Assembly (NCBI GenBank): GCA_034008185.1
Contig: CM067084.1
Location: 5,041,385-5,105,384 of the forward strand
Direction of reading: 5' to 3'
Length of the DNA stretch: 64,000 nt
Source: Gorsachius magnificus
Taxonomy: Eukaryota > Chordata > Aves > Pelecaniformes > Ardeidae
Positions 23,478 to 36,400 of this stretch are shown here, piece by piece (position 1 is the first letter of the stretch; every line of letters starts with the position of its first letter). A model generated the notes under the pieces. That model was not told where the DNA came from, made no database searches, and saw nothing but the letters and a program-made list of their open reading frames with translations. Both the position numbers and the translations under genes were made by a program.

Positions 23478-26400
23478 TTACATCTGCGCAAGATTATTTA
23501 ATCAACTTTTAAGATTAAAAAAATACAAGCCATATTAATAGTTCAGAATAAGGTTATTGTTCTTCTCCAGCAGTGACAAAAGAACCTAGAGTCCTCAGAG
23601 AATTCTCATTAGAGTTAGATGAAGTCCATTAAGTGTCATTTTAACAGCAATAACAGATACTTTGCTGCCTGGAACTGGAACAGAAATGTACACAGTCAGA
23701 GCCAAGCTCTCAGTTGCCAGCCAAAGATACAGTTTTCAAGTAGGAGATTTTCACTGAAAATCCAGGAGACTACAGTATCAATTGATTCACGTAGGAACTT
23801 CATTTCAGATGAGAGATTTGGCTGATATTTGAGTTCATTCTCATTCTGTCCTAATGGGCTTAATTATCTGTAGTTGTATGATCAGTGTTTTCTTTCCTAT
23901 GTATGATTAATATTTTGATCAGGAAAGCAGAATGCATAGCTTGTGTGCATCCCTTGTGTGGGACAACACTACTAGCTACCCAGAACCCATCACATACCAG
24001 TATGAAATTATTTACTCAGTCAGCTTCTGAATTAGTGGCTAACTATATGTGTCATTTTGCTTCTTGGAAATAGCAGAATAAACTTAGGTATTCCCATGCA
24101 ATTCAGAGTGATATCATCATTGTCAACAGATCTTAACCAGATTTATTCAGCTGTAACTGAGATCAGATCCTGGCTCATCAGACAAGCTTGACTTGTCTTT
24201 AGGGGCAGATCAATCTGAAAATTTTCTGGCAAACATATTTAAGATATCAGCTAACATGGACTGATGTTAATGAGGAACTTGAGTCTAGCTCTAACTCCAT
24301 ATCTAAACAAAAAAACCCATTTTACTTAGTGACTTTTTTCTCCAATGCATCTTACAGTATTGAATACAGTTCAGTGTTCCCATACAAAGTTTTTGAACTC
24401 AGCATGCTTTGTTTTTCTCTCTCCAGAAGCAATACCGAGAGAATAAAACACATCTTTTTTTGTCTTAGCTCAAGCTCTGCTTCCAAAGATTAGAAAGTAT
24501 GGAACAATTAAGTCAGGGGAAGGAACACAGCAGCATTAAATAATAAGAGCTACCTTCTAATATAAAACAGTCCAGAAGATGTCAGGAGAACTTAGTATCA
24601 GCCATCACTGCTGTAAGGCATTTCTCACATGGGAGGTCCAGTGAGGAAAAGTTCTACCAACAGATGCAGAAAATTATTATGGCCAGTTGTTACATGTCAC
24701 TAACAGCCTCATATAATACCTGCTCCCATCAGGAGCCCACAGCTCAAATTTGTAAAATATAATTATTTATTTTTCAATAAAAATTGTTTATTGAACTTGA
24801 AGTCCTGAAAAAAATTTCTTTGATGCATATTTTCTGACTCCAACAAGAACCTGTTAATTTTAAGCCTGACTGCTTCCTTGGACATTATAAATAATATTCC
24901 ATAGTGAATACAAAAAACTCAAATTGTGTCCAACTAACAGTTTGGTATCATCCCTGTTCTGTACTGGATGAGCCAGAATTCATAAAAATGAGATGCAAAC
25001 CAGACATTTTTGCTGCTTGTCCTTACCCTTATTTATTCCTCCTGCAGAATGATGAGCTGTTTAAGCTGAGCTGAGTAGGTGTTTTTCATCAAACAACTTT
25101 TTGTGACGAGCTTTCAGAAATCATGTCTTGGTTTCAGTGTTGATTTAAAAGGAAAATCCAAAGAAAAATTTCATAACATTTAGTTTTCAAATAAAAATCC
25201 AGGGAATTGAAGGTTCATTTAAAACTTTATTCTTAGCAATGTTCTTCATATCTGTTTTGGTTTGCTCTTTACATGATTTCATGATATATAGAATATTGTT
25301 ACTACTCCTGAGAACTCCCACTTAATGCTAAATGAAAGGCATTATCTACTTAAATGAAAATATATTTCCTATTTGTGGACCAAACAAAACCACAAGTACA
25401 GATCCTTTTTTGTTGGATTGTCCCGGGGTAGTCATTTCCCCTGCTTATACATTTGAAGCATCTTGTTTTACCTAAGTAGACTAAAAAAAGCATAATGTGG
25501 AAAAACAGAAAGCAGATTGGGAATAAATTACTAATATTGGATACGTCAACATTTCATTTTAGTATTGTCTTTCTCTCATGACATGTTCTCAGGGAGGAAA
25601 TATTAGAAAACATGCACAAATTTGTTCTTTTGCCTGCCATCATTTTCTCATAAATGTTATTCTCAATTTCAGAGCCAAGTGGAAATATCTAAAATGGCAT
25701 GCAGATGTTTACATCTGAACAAATGCTTAATACTTAGGAACATTCTAGTTGTAAATCAGGGCTGAAATATAGATTTATTATGTCTGGAACTCAGTTGGTT
25801 TTGGAAGCATTTTCATGCCATTTTCCTCCTTCTCATGATAGTTCCCATCCAGCCAAACAACATGTATTATAAGCTACTCAATAAAAATACACATATGCTT
25901 AGGTTTGTGAAGGCAGGCACAAATTTCTTAATTATATGCAGGAATTCAGACAGCTTTTCATCAGGGAAAAATGAAAGATAATTCAGGAGAATGTTGCTTC
26001 AATTTAAAAAAATGCCACCAAGGTCTACTATAAAATGTGACAGACTTTTAATGGCTGCAGAGTCAAGCAAGAGTAATTGAAGAATTGGAATTTCCCAAGA
26101 ATTAATGTCCACCTTTAGGAGTGAATTAGAGACACTTAACAGCAAATTTCTTTCCAGAAAATATAACCCAAAAGCACTACTTTTAAAATTCATGAATGTT
26201 TATGAACATTTATGAGTCCCTCTCTGATAGACAGATAAATAATCCACTAGATGCCTGTTATGGACAGCTTCACAGGATGTAAAAAGATTCCTAGAATAAT
26301 AAAACCCTGCACATTAGCAAAATACATTTCTTGTTCTATCCCTACATCTTCCTTCCCACTTACAATACATAGTACAGCAAGAAAAGAAATGAAAAGAGCA

Positions 26401-29204
26401 GGTGAAGGCTGACACTTACACTATAAGGCACAGGAGCAGAAGTAGTAGGAAAAAGCTGAGGTTGCTCAGCGTTTAAGTAGCTCTGTATAGTCTAAGAGTG
26501 TCTGAGTGTGAGGGCTAAGCCCCATGCAGACTGAAGTCTTTGTCTGGTGAAGGAGAAAGCCTAGCTTACAAAAGAAAGTCTCCCCTAGCAAATATTTGGA
26601 ATTTGTTTATGTGTTTATGGTTAATATTTTGGTGATAAGCAAAAGAGACTGAATGACTGAATTTGGGGAAGCCAATATTTAGGAATGCTAAAAGACAGAA
26701 GAAAAAATAAATAAAGCACTAAAACAAAGTAGCCATAAGTGACAGATGTCGGGAAAGAAAGAAATGTGTCACGAAAGGAAAACAGATACATGGAGATTAA
26801 AAAGAAGGTACACTCAAAAGAGAAAGATGAAAGAGGAAGTAAAAATCAATGAGAATAAAATATACATAAAGTCAGTCATAACAGGATGCTTGTATTTTGT
26901 CAGATGGATTAATCAATCTATAAAAAGAAATAAAAATGCAAAGCAGTGGAATAAAGAACCAGCAAAGCTGGGCTGGAAATACACTGAAGGTTCCCTGGGG
27001 CAGCACAGTGCCTGAGGCTTCCCTTGGCTCCACTGTCATGTGCGCTGGAGTTTCGGTACCTTTTATTCAGAATAGGGGAGTGCACTTTCATGCATTTTTT
27101 TAATCTCTGTCAATGTAAAAGGTAAAGATGGGCCCTGCCCGTAAAAACTGAATTCTGAGAAATTTGGAACCTGAGAGGACAAACGTGGTGCACTGTTATA
27201 TTCCTGTTGAAGAGTAACCAAATATTTCCAATCCAAGCAGCTTTAAGCTTTGATGTTTGATGTTAAATTGTATGCCCCTATTCACTTCTAACTTCCAGTC
27301 CATCAAATGCAACACAGGAATAACAAAGTGACTCCAGTTGTAAATGGTTCATGAAACTGTTATTGAAATGACAGACTCAAAAAAAACAAAGCTGGTTGTG
27401 CACACAAGAACATTTCCAGTGGATGAAACTTTGCTTATGTTTCTTAAGTCCAGTAGAAATAAGAGTTAGCAAGAACAGTGGTTGGATTATGGAGACTTTT
27501 CTTATAGGCATAACTTAAATTTTGCTCCAAATCATACTGAATCTATGATACTTATTCTAATAGGCTTGGCTGCTAGCTTCCTCTATCATCATCATGTTTC
27601 CAAGAAGTCTGAAATATCAATGGCTTTTCCCATTCATGCCTCATTTTCACTTCTTGGTTGCTGCCAGAAAAACTTCAATTTTGGATTACTAATAGAGTTA
27701 TAGAATTCCCTAAAAGTGATTTTTTGATTATTTTTTTTTTTAATTCTTGCAAGCACCACTTAAAACTAAATGCATGAAGTTCTCCTTTTACTTTGCAAGT
27801 GCCTGTGTGCCTACTATTCATCTTTGGTATACAGAAACATAGGCGCTTTTTAGCACATTTTTCATGCTTTTGAATTTGGGCAAACCAAACTGAAACCAAA
27901 AGCAGAGTTTGAGTTATTTCATGGGCTGTAGGAGATTAAGACAGAGTGAAGGTAAATTGAAGACAGATCGTGGCAGGAGGCTTGGTAAGCACAGTAAGAA
28001 ACAATCCATACGGTCTTCTCTTTCACCTTAATGCATGCAGCTATGCACAATGAAATACATATGTACATGTACATTAGTGTTATTGGAGCAGCACATACTG
28101 TTAGAGGGTTAGAGGAAATCTGGTATGGCTGATTGTCAAATAGAAGTGGTTGCAGTTAGTTTGCTCCTTAAAACATGTCTATTACAGGCAAAGTTCTGAA
28201 AATAATGAGAAATGCAGGCAAGAAAATATTGAACTGAGCAGTAATTTTATAGCTTGTATTGTGTTTGTTAATAGCAATTGAGTTGGTAGGTAATCACGTT
28301 GTTTATTTAAAAGCTAAAATAAATATAGACAAAATAAACTCATAGGAAGCTGGTAAGTCAGGCCCAACTGCTAACATGTGTTCATTACTGAGGAAGTGAT
28401 TTGATATCCGACATTTTATCAGAGCACAGAGTAATAAGAAATGTGATATTAACTTCCTGAAAAAGCCAAAGACAACAGCAATTCACACAGACCTCAGTAG
28501 TCAAGCCATTTCCAATTAATTGCTGTGTTTTGGAAGTGGATTTCAGATGTAGTTGGTTTAATTTAGAGATGGAATTTGTAATTGACACGTGATTTGGAAG
28601 ACACTGCCAGAGTAGCAAGCAGTTTTGTGAGAAGAACCTTTGAGATTTTACATTTTGGGGCTCTCCTTCTCTAAGCAAGCTTTAGAATGAGGAAATGTTC
28701 AGGTTCAATAAAAACAAACGTGCCTTAATAAGCAGGCTAGGAGAGAGCGGTGCTGCAGGACTGTATATAGCCTGTTTTCTGAGCTTCCTATAGCTAGTTC
28801 TACCAGGCAACAGGTTGTCAAAACTTAGACATTCAAGACATACCTAAATTAAAGATTCCCATAAAATTCTGCTGCTAATGCATAAGTCTGCAAGTTCAAA
28901 TCCACACTGAATTTCTCCAAAGCAGCTAAATGGAGATACAACCTAGCAAAGGAAGCATGGCACCATACCAATGGCTCCATACCAGGTGGCTCCATGTGCA
29001 GATGAACAGATGGAACTAATGGTGATTTCTAACCAGACTACCTCCTAACTGCTGAAACCTTCTTAAATCTGCAATGTCTGTTTGCCAGCTCCTTAAGCTG
29101 TTCTTACAGGTTAAGTTCTGCAAACTATAGCAAAAATACACCTCTTAAAGAGTTGGAAAACAGGTTTTTTCTGGTAACATAGCCAAAGTGTGCCTGGTTT
29201 CTTG
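23478..29204. other. AT-rich DNA with no supportable gene
   Basis: No transposon or RNA gene is recognised. A lysine-rich 89-codon frame near 26.75-27.02 kb reflects A-rich composition. A short tRNA B-box-like AGTTCAAATCC near 28.89 kb lacks a matching stem and A box. Confidence 0.55.
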
Positions 29205-29525
29205 GTGACCAAAGAAAGACTAAAAGATTTGGGCCTTCTGAGTCTACAGATTAGAAGCCTGAGAGGTTACAAAAAATATGAAATCATAAAAGATGGGTTG
29301 GAAGAGGAGAGGTTTAAAACATTCTTCATAACCAAGAAGAGATAGAAGAATAATCAATGGGCTTAAAAAAAACTAGCCAAAACATTTAGATTAATAATTT
29401 AATTCTAATAGGAAGAATGGTAAGGCACTGGAACAGCTAGGTGTGAAGTTACCAAGATTCTCATGTTCCCTGTTCAAACAGCTGCCAGGAATGAGCTACA
29501 TACGGTGTTCTTTGGAGCAGAAGAA
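29205..29525 (+). mobile_element. Ancient CR1/L3-type LINE fragment, plus strand
   Basis: GAAAGACTAAAAGATTTGGG (29214-29233), then GCCTTCTGAGTCTACAGATT and AGAAGCCTGAGAGG, aligns by eye with the conserved C-terminal coding region of CR1-type ORF2 (the stretch equivalent to FSLEKRRLRG at 19.3 kb). Further on, GGTTTAAAACATTCTTCATA (29311-29330) and AAGGCACTGGAACAGCTAGG (29423-29442) match later parts of the same region in the right order. Many indels and stops show that it is very old. The exact subfamily cannot be decided by eye. Confidence 0.55.
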
Positions 29526-32135
29526 ATAAAAGTCTGTCCCAGTATTATTTGCGATGGGTTCTATGAAATGGAAACAAACACTGATGCTACAGGTCCTATA
29601 GATGCTTTTACTGGCTGCCTGCCAGATCAAGGGCCTGCTTAGCTGCGCGTTCACTTCCTAAAATGTAGGGTACATGGCCTAGCTTAGATGGAACAAACAT
29701 TTTTCTCCCTACTAAAAGAAAGTTTCTAGGCAGATTCTTTTATAAGGGGTACGTAGGCAGCAAATTGTTAGTTGTTGTTATGCATGTATTTGTTTGGTGC
29801 TCCTCACTGGAATGCTGAAATGCAAGGCAATTCTGCTTCAGATATTGAAGTCAATCTGTAAATCAATTTGTGCACATGGGATTTTAAGTATCAGCAGCTA
29901 TTCTAGGGAAACAGGGCGACTGCATTTTTTGTTATATTATTTTTATCAGATAAAAGAGGTTGAGGATTCCCCATCCTCTTCTTTCTACCCTCCTTAAAGC
30001 TTGGTCTTTATTTATCCTAAGATCCCTTCCTCACTCAAATTTCCTCATTTTCATTGCTAAGCGTAGTTTCACAAGGTCATTTCTGAAACCGTACACAACT
30101 CCACAGCATATAGTGTACATATTAACTTCATGTTTGATTCCATATAAGCTTTATTTAAGATTTCTGTCTAAAACTTTTAAATATCTGATTTAGAGTGAAA
30201 TTGCAAGTAAAACTTCAGAACTGCCTAATTTATATCAGAGACTGGTTGGTAATCTGAAGAAATGTGCTTATTCCAGTATTTAGGGAAGTTTAAAAGTCTG
30301 TTTGAATCACTGCTTAAAAAAAAGGCCATAAGCTTAAGAGAACAATAAAATAAATGGGCTGTGAAAGGTTCACTAAGTTTAACAGAACTGCTCAGTAGAA
30401 AATGAAGGACTCTTAAACACAAGAATTGGTTTCTTCTGTCACGATGACATTTCTGATTTATAATTTGTACCAAAAAAAGGTTATCCTTTTGGGGTTTTTT
30501 TCCCAAATATTAGTACCTGCCTCAGTACATTAACATTTCTTAGGATCCTATAGAGTTTTGTTCCTCTCTCACTCATTCTGCTATCCTGGCATCAAAAGTA
30601 CTCCTGATACACTCTGTTGATTTGTTTAAATACAAGGGGAAGGCAAGGGGGAATAAATCCCTATGACAAAAGATTACAAGAAGTTAAAAATTGTTTAAAA
30701 GTAAATTTGTCGTCTGTTATCATTCAAGATTTTCTCATTGTGTTTGTGTCTTCCAAGTAGCTGTTTAGCCCTCTGCATTTTCCTGTGCAGTTTTATTTAA
30801 GTATATGGGTCTCTTTTCATTAAATATTATTGTCTGAATTACACATCTGAAATTCCAATTTCCAAAATCTACTGTCAGTTATTTCTATTTGAATAGCTTA
30901 TCACTGCACTACAGAGACACTCCCTCACCTCCGAAAGAGCAGGAATGATCCTGCAAATGCGCAACAGTGCATCTACTGCATGAAGAGTACTAAGTAAGCA
31001 TCTAATATCAAATCCACAGTAGCCATATTTTGTATGTTGAACATGGTAGTACAGCTTTTGATTTCTTCTATTTGAATCACATGACTACTTGGACATCTTT
31101 GCTCTGTCATTCGGTACATTGTGTGACCTCTGATTCTGTGTCTAAATAACTTCAGCTGTTAATTAATGACATTTTTCTCCTAAATCAGGTTGCTGCCATA
31201 TTTTCCAATTTTTAATTGAAATAATTCAGGAAACTACAAAAATACAAGGCTAGTCTGTGTGCTAAATACGTGGAGATATGTAACTGCTTTAATACAAGTT
31301 AGGGTGTTCATTTTTGAGGTGAAAAATTGTAGTTTGCCTTTGGGTGCCTGTTGTTTTGTACAGACAGCCGGTTGGAAGTAGTACAAGTAGCATGCAGCAG
31401 TCTACAAAACTAGTTCTGGACGCTGACTAGAAGTTTACCACAAACTTCAGGAAAACTGGTGTTTTCACTGTTTTGTATATTTCTGGAGCATAGAGATGAT
31501 ACGTTTTCTTGATTATTATTGTTCTGTGTATTTTAACATCAATGTTATTATCTTTCTTGGAAACATTCTAATGTGTGGAAGGTACTTTTTCACGTTGCAT
31601 CTCTAACAAAATCATTTTCGAGGCAGTACTTTGAGCAGCTTATAAACTGTTTATTCTCCGGTACATGCTTGTGCTCTGTCCCTTGATGCAGAGGTTCCCT
31701 AAATAAGTGAATTGCTCAAATATAAGCATAAGAAAATAGAAATCATAGGTGAGATCCTGTTAATTTAATGATGGTTGGCAAGGTATTAGAATAATAATTA
31801 CTCCTATATTAATGGTATAATAGAAGTAGAAAATCTGTTCCAGGAGAGTGGAGATTCCCAGATGCAGACGCTGATACGTCTGCCCTTTATTGATAATTTT
31901 ATTTCTGTCCTCAGGAATAGGCTGTGTGTTTCCATACTAACAAATAGAAATACTAACTATTCATATGAGCATTTGCCTACTGCAACTGGAGTGTAGTGCT
32001 TCATCCACATGCATAGTTGAATGTCTGAATCTGCTGTAGGATATTAAATCAGAACTTACAGAAAATATAAGCTATCTTTTAGCAAATCAATGTATTATGT
32101 AAAACTTCACATTCCCTGAGTTAACGTGCTTAAAG
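29526..32135. other. AT-rich DNA with no supportable gene
   Basis: No coding motif, transposon terminus or tandem repeat is supportable. A weak MIR-like phrase near 31.11 kb was considered and not called. Confidence 0.5.
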
Positions 32136-32190
32136 CAGTATTTCTGAAATTGTGGGCTGAGACTGCTTTAAGGTTGGAAAGCATTAAACA
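32136..32190 (+). mobile_element. Possible hAT/Charlie-like transposon terminus
   Basis: CAGTATTTCTGAAATTGTGG (32136-32155) followed by GCTGAGACTGCTTTAAGG resembles the 5' terminal inverted repeat and adjacent sequence of Charlie-type hAT DNA transposons. I could not find a matching opposite terminus within the next few hundred bases, so this could be a truncated copy or chance. Confidence 0.28.
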
Positions 32191-32999
32191 TCTGCAACTG
32201 GCAATAGTTCACTTGCCCTAAGGTTGAGAATGGAAAATTACTGGCTGGATGTGTTTATTCTAGTCAGGGAACTGCTAATTACCTCTTAATTGCTAACAGG
32301 AGATCATTTGCTCCAGGAAAAGTGAACAAGCATTTGTGACCATTAATAGTCAGGTTTCACGTCCTTGTCTAAATGAATGCAAGCAAATCCCACTTCAAGG
32401 TCCTGCTGAATGTTCAAAAGAAACTGACCTAGCTACTGTGGACAACTTCAACTTCAGAAATATTAGTGGTTGCCACGGGATTGCCATTATACTATCACTT
32501 CATAATATAGATCATATTCATTAATGAAGACCTAAATCTAAATAAATAAGGAACTCAACTTTGACTCCTTTGGGGGAGTAAAGCTTTCATACTGTAGAAG
32601 AACATTTGTTGTTTTCTTGTGACTTATTTACAGCTCATACTGACCTGACAACATTTTCCTACCACAGTCAATCTCTATGTATTTCAGAACTGGAAAGAAT
32701 AAATAAGGGATATGAAAGGAGAATACTAAATATGAACTTGTAAAAGCTCTATCTGAATCGAGATTTTCTTTTTATATTCTCCCTTTTTCATTTTCCATCA
32801 TAAAGAAGCATTGCACTCAAAGTCTTGTGACCAAAAGGGAACAAAGCATATATAGAGCCAAGAATTTATCATTAGCCCAATTAAAATCTTCACAATCTAA
32901 TCAAAATCCAGCAGCAAAGTATTACTAGTTCAATTACAATAATATTAACACTCACAATACAAATTAATATCAAAAAGCCTCATTAATAATAGCCTTAAA
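32191..32999. other. AT-rich DNA, no gene seen
   Basis: Contains an A/T-dominated stretch at about 32.86-33.0 kb rich in AATTA-type words. Nothing else is recognised. Confidence 0.45.
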
Positions 33000-33480
33000 A
33001 GTATCGCAGAAGAAAACTTACTAGTGACTACCCCTTTTCTCTATTGTTACACTCACCCTTCCAACACCTCTCTGGCATGTAACGTCAACAGCACCAGCCA
33101 GGCTCAAACTGAAAGGGAGCAAAAATTCACAGCAGGTTATCAACACCCCAAAGTCTTCACAAGGAGCACACGGCACAGACACCAACCAACCCCTTCCCCC
33201 AGGCACAAGCTCTACTTGCATTTTCATACAGTCTCATATCATAGTTCGCTCCCTCCTCAGTCATGCCCTGTAAAGCTCAGGCAAGCCTCCCCTGGCCCCG
33301 TGGCCCCCAGGAGCAGCAGCTGGGGGCTCATCAGGTCTTCCCAGAGTAAAGCACAAACGTGGAAGCAATGAGCAACGAATGGCCTTGCACTTGGGTTACA
33401 GCATGGCTCAGGCCACAGCAAGGCCAGGCAAGTTCTTGAGATCCTGCTGTCAGAGCCTGGGACTTTCTTCTAGTACACAC
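33000..33480. other. GC-elevated block of unknown origin
   Basis: Composition changes abruptly from very AT-rich to C/A-rich and GC-rich at about 33.02 kb, and returns to background near 33.48 kb. The block includes CCCCTGGCCCCGTGGCCCCC (33288-33307) and a 115-codon frame with no recognisable motif. An inserted element such as an old solo LTR is possible, but I see no clear TG...CA ends or target duplication. Confidence 0.3.
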
Positions 33481-36400
33481 AAAAGTTTCATTTGCTTAAG
33501 AAAAGCTACGGAGGAAGGGCTGAGATACTGAATTTGGTCTTGGGTTTCTTTCTGCTGATACACGAATGAATCTGCTATAATACGTGAGGGAATCTTTGCG
33601 TTGGTTTGTTTGGATGATGAGAAACTGTGAGGTCAAAACATTGCCTTAATTACCATCTCTTTCTAATTCTTGTAATTTTAAAATGAAAGTGATAGTATTA
33701 TTTTACATAATGGTATGCAGCAAAATCTGTGTTTGAACAATAACTACAGCTAAACGCCTTAATGTTTCCCCAGATAACTAGTTTCAGCTATGGTGTTTTA
33801 CTCTCTCTTCCACATATGTATTTATATGCACATTCTTAATGGGTACATAGTGCTCATACTGTAAAAAGAGTTGAACTGCTCTCTTTTTTTCTTTTTTTTA
33901 AAGAATACTAGAATTGAATGAAGATAAAAAGGGGTGTATGAAACGCAGTTTGGTTTTGGATATTATCAGTAATCTCTTTATGCACCTGCTAAGACATATA
34001 GCTCCACTATTGAAGATTTGCCTCAAAAAAAGTTAAAAACACATCATAGCCTTACATCCTCTGTGTGTGTGCAATGGAGGATGGTGAACACGCGCTGTTG
34101 AAGCAGCTTGAATTCATTCGACTGTTTTAAACCTTCTGTGAGTAGGAATTCGGTTCGTTTTGCACCGTAAATTTTTTTGTCCCATCACCAAACACTTAGA
34201 AGAAAAAATTCCCACCAGTATTGAAAGGGCTTTGTAGCTTATATCAGGCCAAGGTTCAGTGAGTTGATATGAGTTGATATAGTTGAGGAGAGTCGTTCAG
34301 TTATATTTTTTGCCTTTTTGATATGTATTACCTTTATTATAAGGGTAACAGAAGGGTGGCAGGTCCCAGTGTCAGGTGAATGTTCAACTGAACCTCAAAA
34401 AGGGGAATGAAATAGAAGAAACCTATTGAGACACTGAAATTTTTTACAAGGTTTAGATAATGTAAACACATTTAGTGACACTGAGTTAGAGATTTTAAAC
34501 CTCAAACTAGCTGTCCTATCATCATCATCATTTATACTATATTTTAGCAAATATTTTTGATCAGAATACTAATATTTTTATTTTCACAAATGTATTTTGG
34601 TTAAACCAATCATTTGGATTTGTACATATGATGCAAAATAGTAGTCAGTTTTTTTCAATTTCCCAGTTCACGTTAAAATATTGCATAGCTTTGCCTCATA
34701 AGTCTTCTGCCAATTTTACTTTAACGTACAACTTCCATGTCTCCTGAATTTGTAGCAATAGTTTTTTGTAAAAATGTCAGAAGATGGTTTTTTCTTAAAA
34801 AGCTAAATAACCCCTTGCTCACTGTTAAGAAGGTTTTGCTGTTGTAATTTACTTGCTGCATTAGACAATGAAAGAGTGTGATGACAGTCTTGTAATTTTA
34901 TTTTAGTTATGTGTCCAGTTCATATTCACACATGCTTTCTCGCTTCCCCTCTTGCATCTGGCTGCCTCAACAAATGAGTGAGGGTTTTTTCCCTTGGGAA
35001 GTGATGTAACTTGAGTAAAAAGTAGGACCATATACTTGCTTGTGAGTGTTTGCATAAGGCCTCAAGAAGCTGTAGGAGGCTAAAATCTGATTAGCGTTAG
35101 GAGAACAACAAAGGCACCGTATCTCCAGATAAGCACTATCTGGAGTTTTATTTATATACCTTGCAATATCTATAAATGAAAATCAGCGATCTGTAAAATC
35201 CTTATGCTTGATGGTTTTAAGTATAGTTATTACATTGCCAGTAATCTGCTTTCATCCATAGCTGTAAAGCTATTGCATAATGACTAGTGGTTTCAGGATT
35301 GTTATATATACACTTGAGCTTGCAAATGGAAATTATAGAATTTTCATTACTTTCACCTGAAGGAGTTTTCTGAGCTCCTCTTCACAAGTCTGATGTCTTC
35401 TTGATGTATGACATGTATGAATCAGGGATTTGTTCTAAGCAAAGGGTTTCAATGCTGGCATATCTCAGGTCTCAGATTATCAGACATGACAAGCAAATAG
35501 GAGTCAAGCTTAATTTATAGGAATATGGCAGGCATTTAAAAAAAAAAAAAATTCAAGGCATCTGACAGAATTCTGTTGCATGAGCATAGAGCCAGTGTGT
35601 CAGCCTGAAGACAAAATTCTGTGCTTTAGAAATATCTTGTAGGAATACATAGGAAGAAGTAAAAACTTTGTAAAAGAATATTCAAGAACATTTTTTAAGC
35701 TGCAAATTCTGTGTTCTGGCATCCTGATCTAATAGTTCGCTTGAACTGTGGCACCCTTCTTGTGAAAATTGTTGTGCTGTTAGTTCGCGAACTGTGGAGC
35801 AGCAAATTTCTGATTACTCACCTTTTTTTTCCTAACTTACTGCTGAAGTTTTTCTGACTTACTGCTCAATACCTAACTTAGTATTACTTAATAATGTAAA
35901 TTAGCATAACCTCTAATATTTATGAGAATCTCAGAAAAGTATTAGTTCTGATGTCATTTAAATTTTGTCCATGTTATCTGCCCCTTACACGTCTTGTAAG
36001 TATCCACAAAATCCGCATGGATTTTCTGCAAACAAAATTCATCCGTTGGTCAAAACCTCCGCTGAACACTTTATTTATTGTTAAAACCAGGCAGCAGCAG
36101 AACAGAAGAAGGGAGAAAGCTTCAAATGGTTTTTGTAGTTAATTTGGGTCTTATTTCTAGTAAGCATAAATCTGTTCCCTGTAGCGTTTGTGTAACAGGC
36201 TCAAAGGAGTAGAAGCTTTCTGGAATAGAGCGGAATCCAGTAAACAGTCTTCAGATACTAATAAATTAATAAAGACAAGCTTCCAGTAGTGTGAATATTG
36301 TCACAAGTTAAAAACTGCTTTTATAAATTCAGTCTGTGACCGCATAGTGCTGTGTCATCATGAGACAGCATATTGCCATTGCTTTGGAGCTCAAAAGCAG

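Noticed and set aside
26746..27015. 89-codon lysine-rich frame
   Set aside because: A product of A-rich composition; no motif and no supporting signals.
28870..28930. tRNA B-box-like AGTTCAAATCC
   Set aside because: No T-arm stem, no A box at the right distance and no cloverleaf; single-motif chance match.
31100..31150. MIR-like phrase TGTGTGACCTCTGATTCTGT
   Set aside because: The match covers too few bases, and the expected downstream core is absent.
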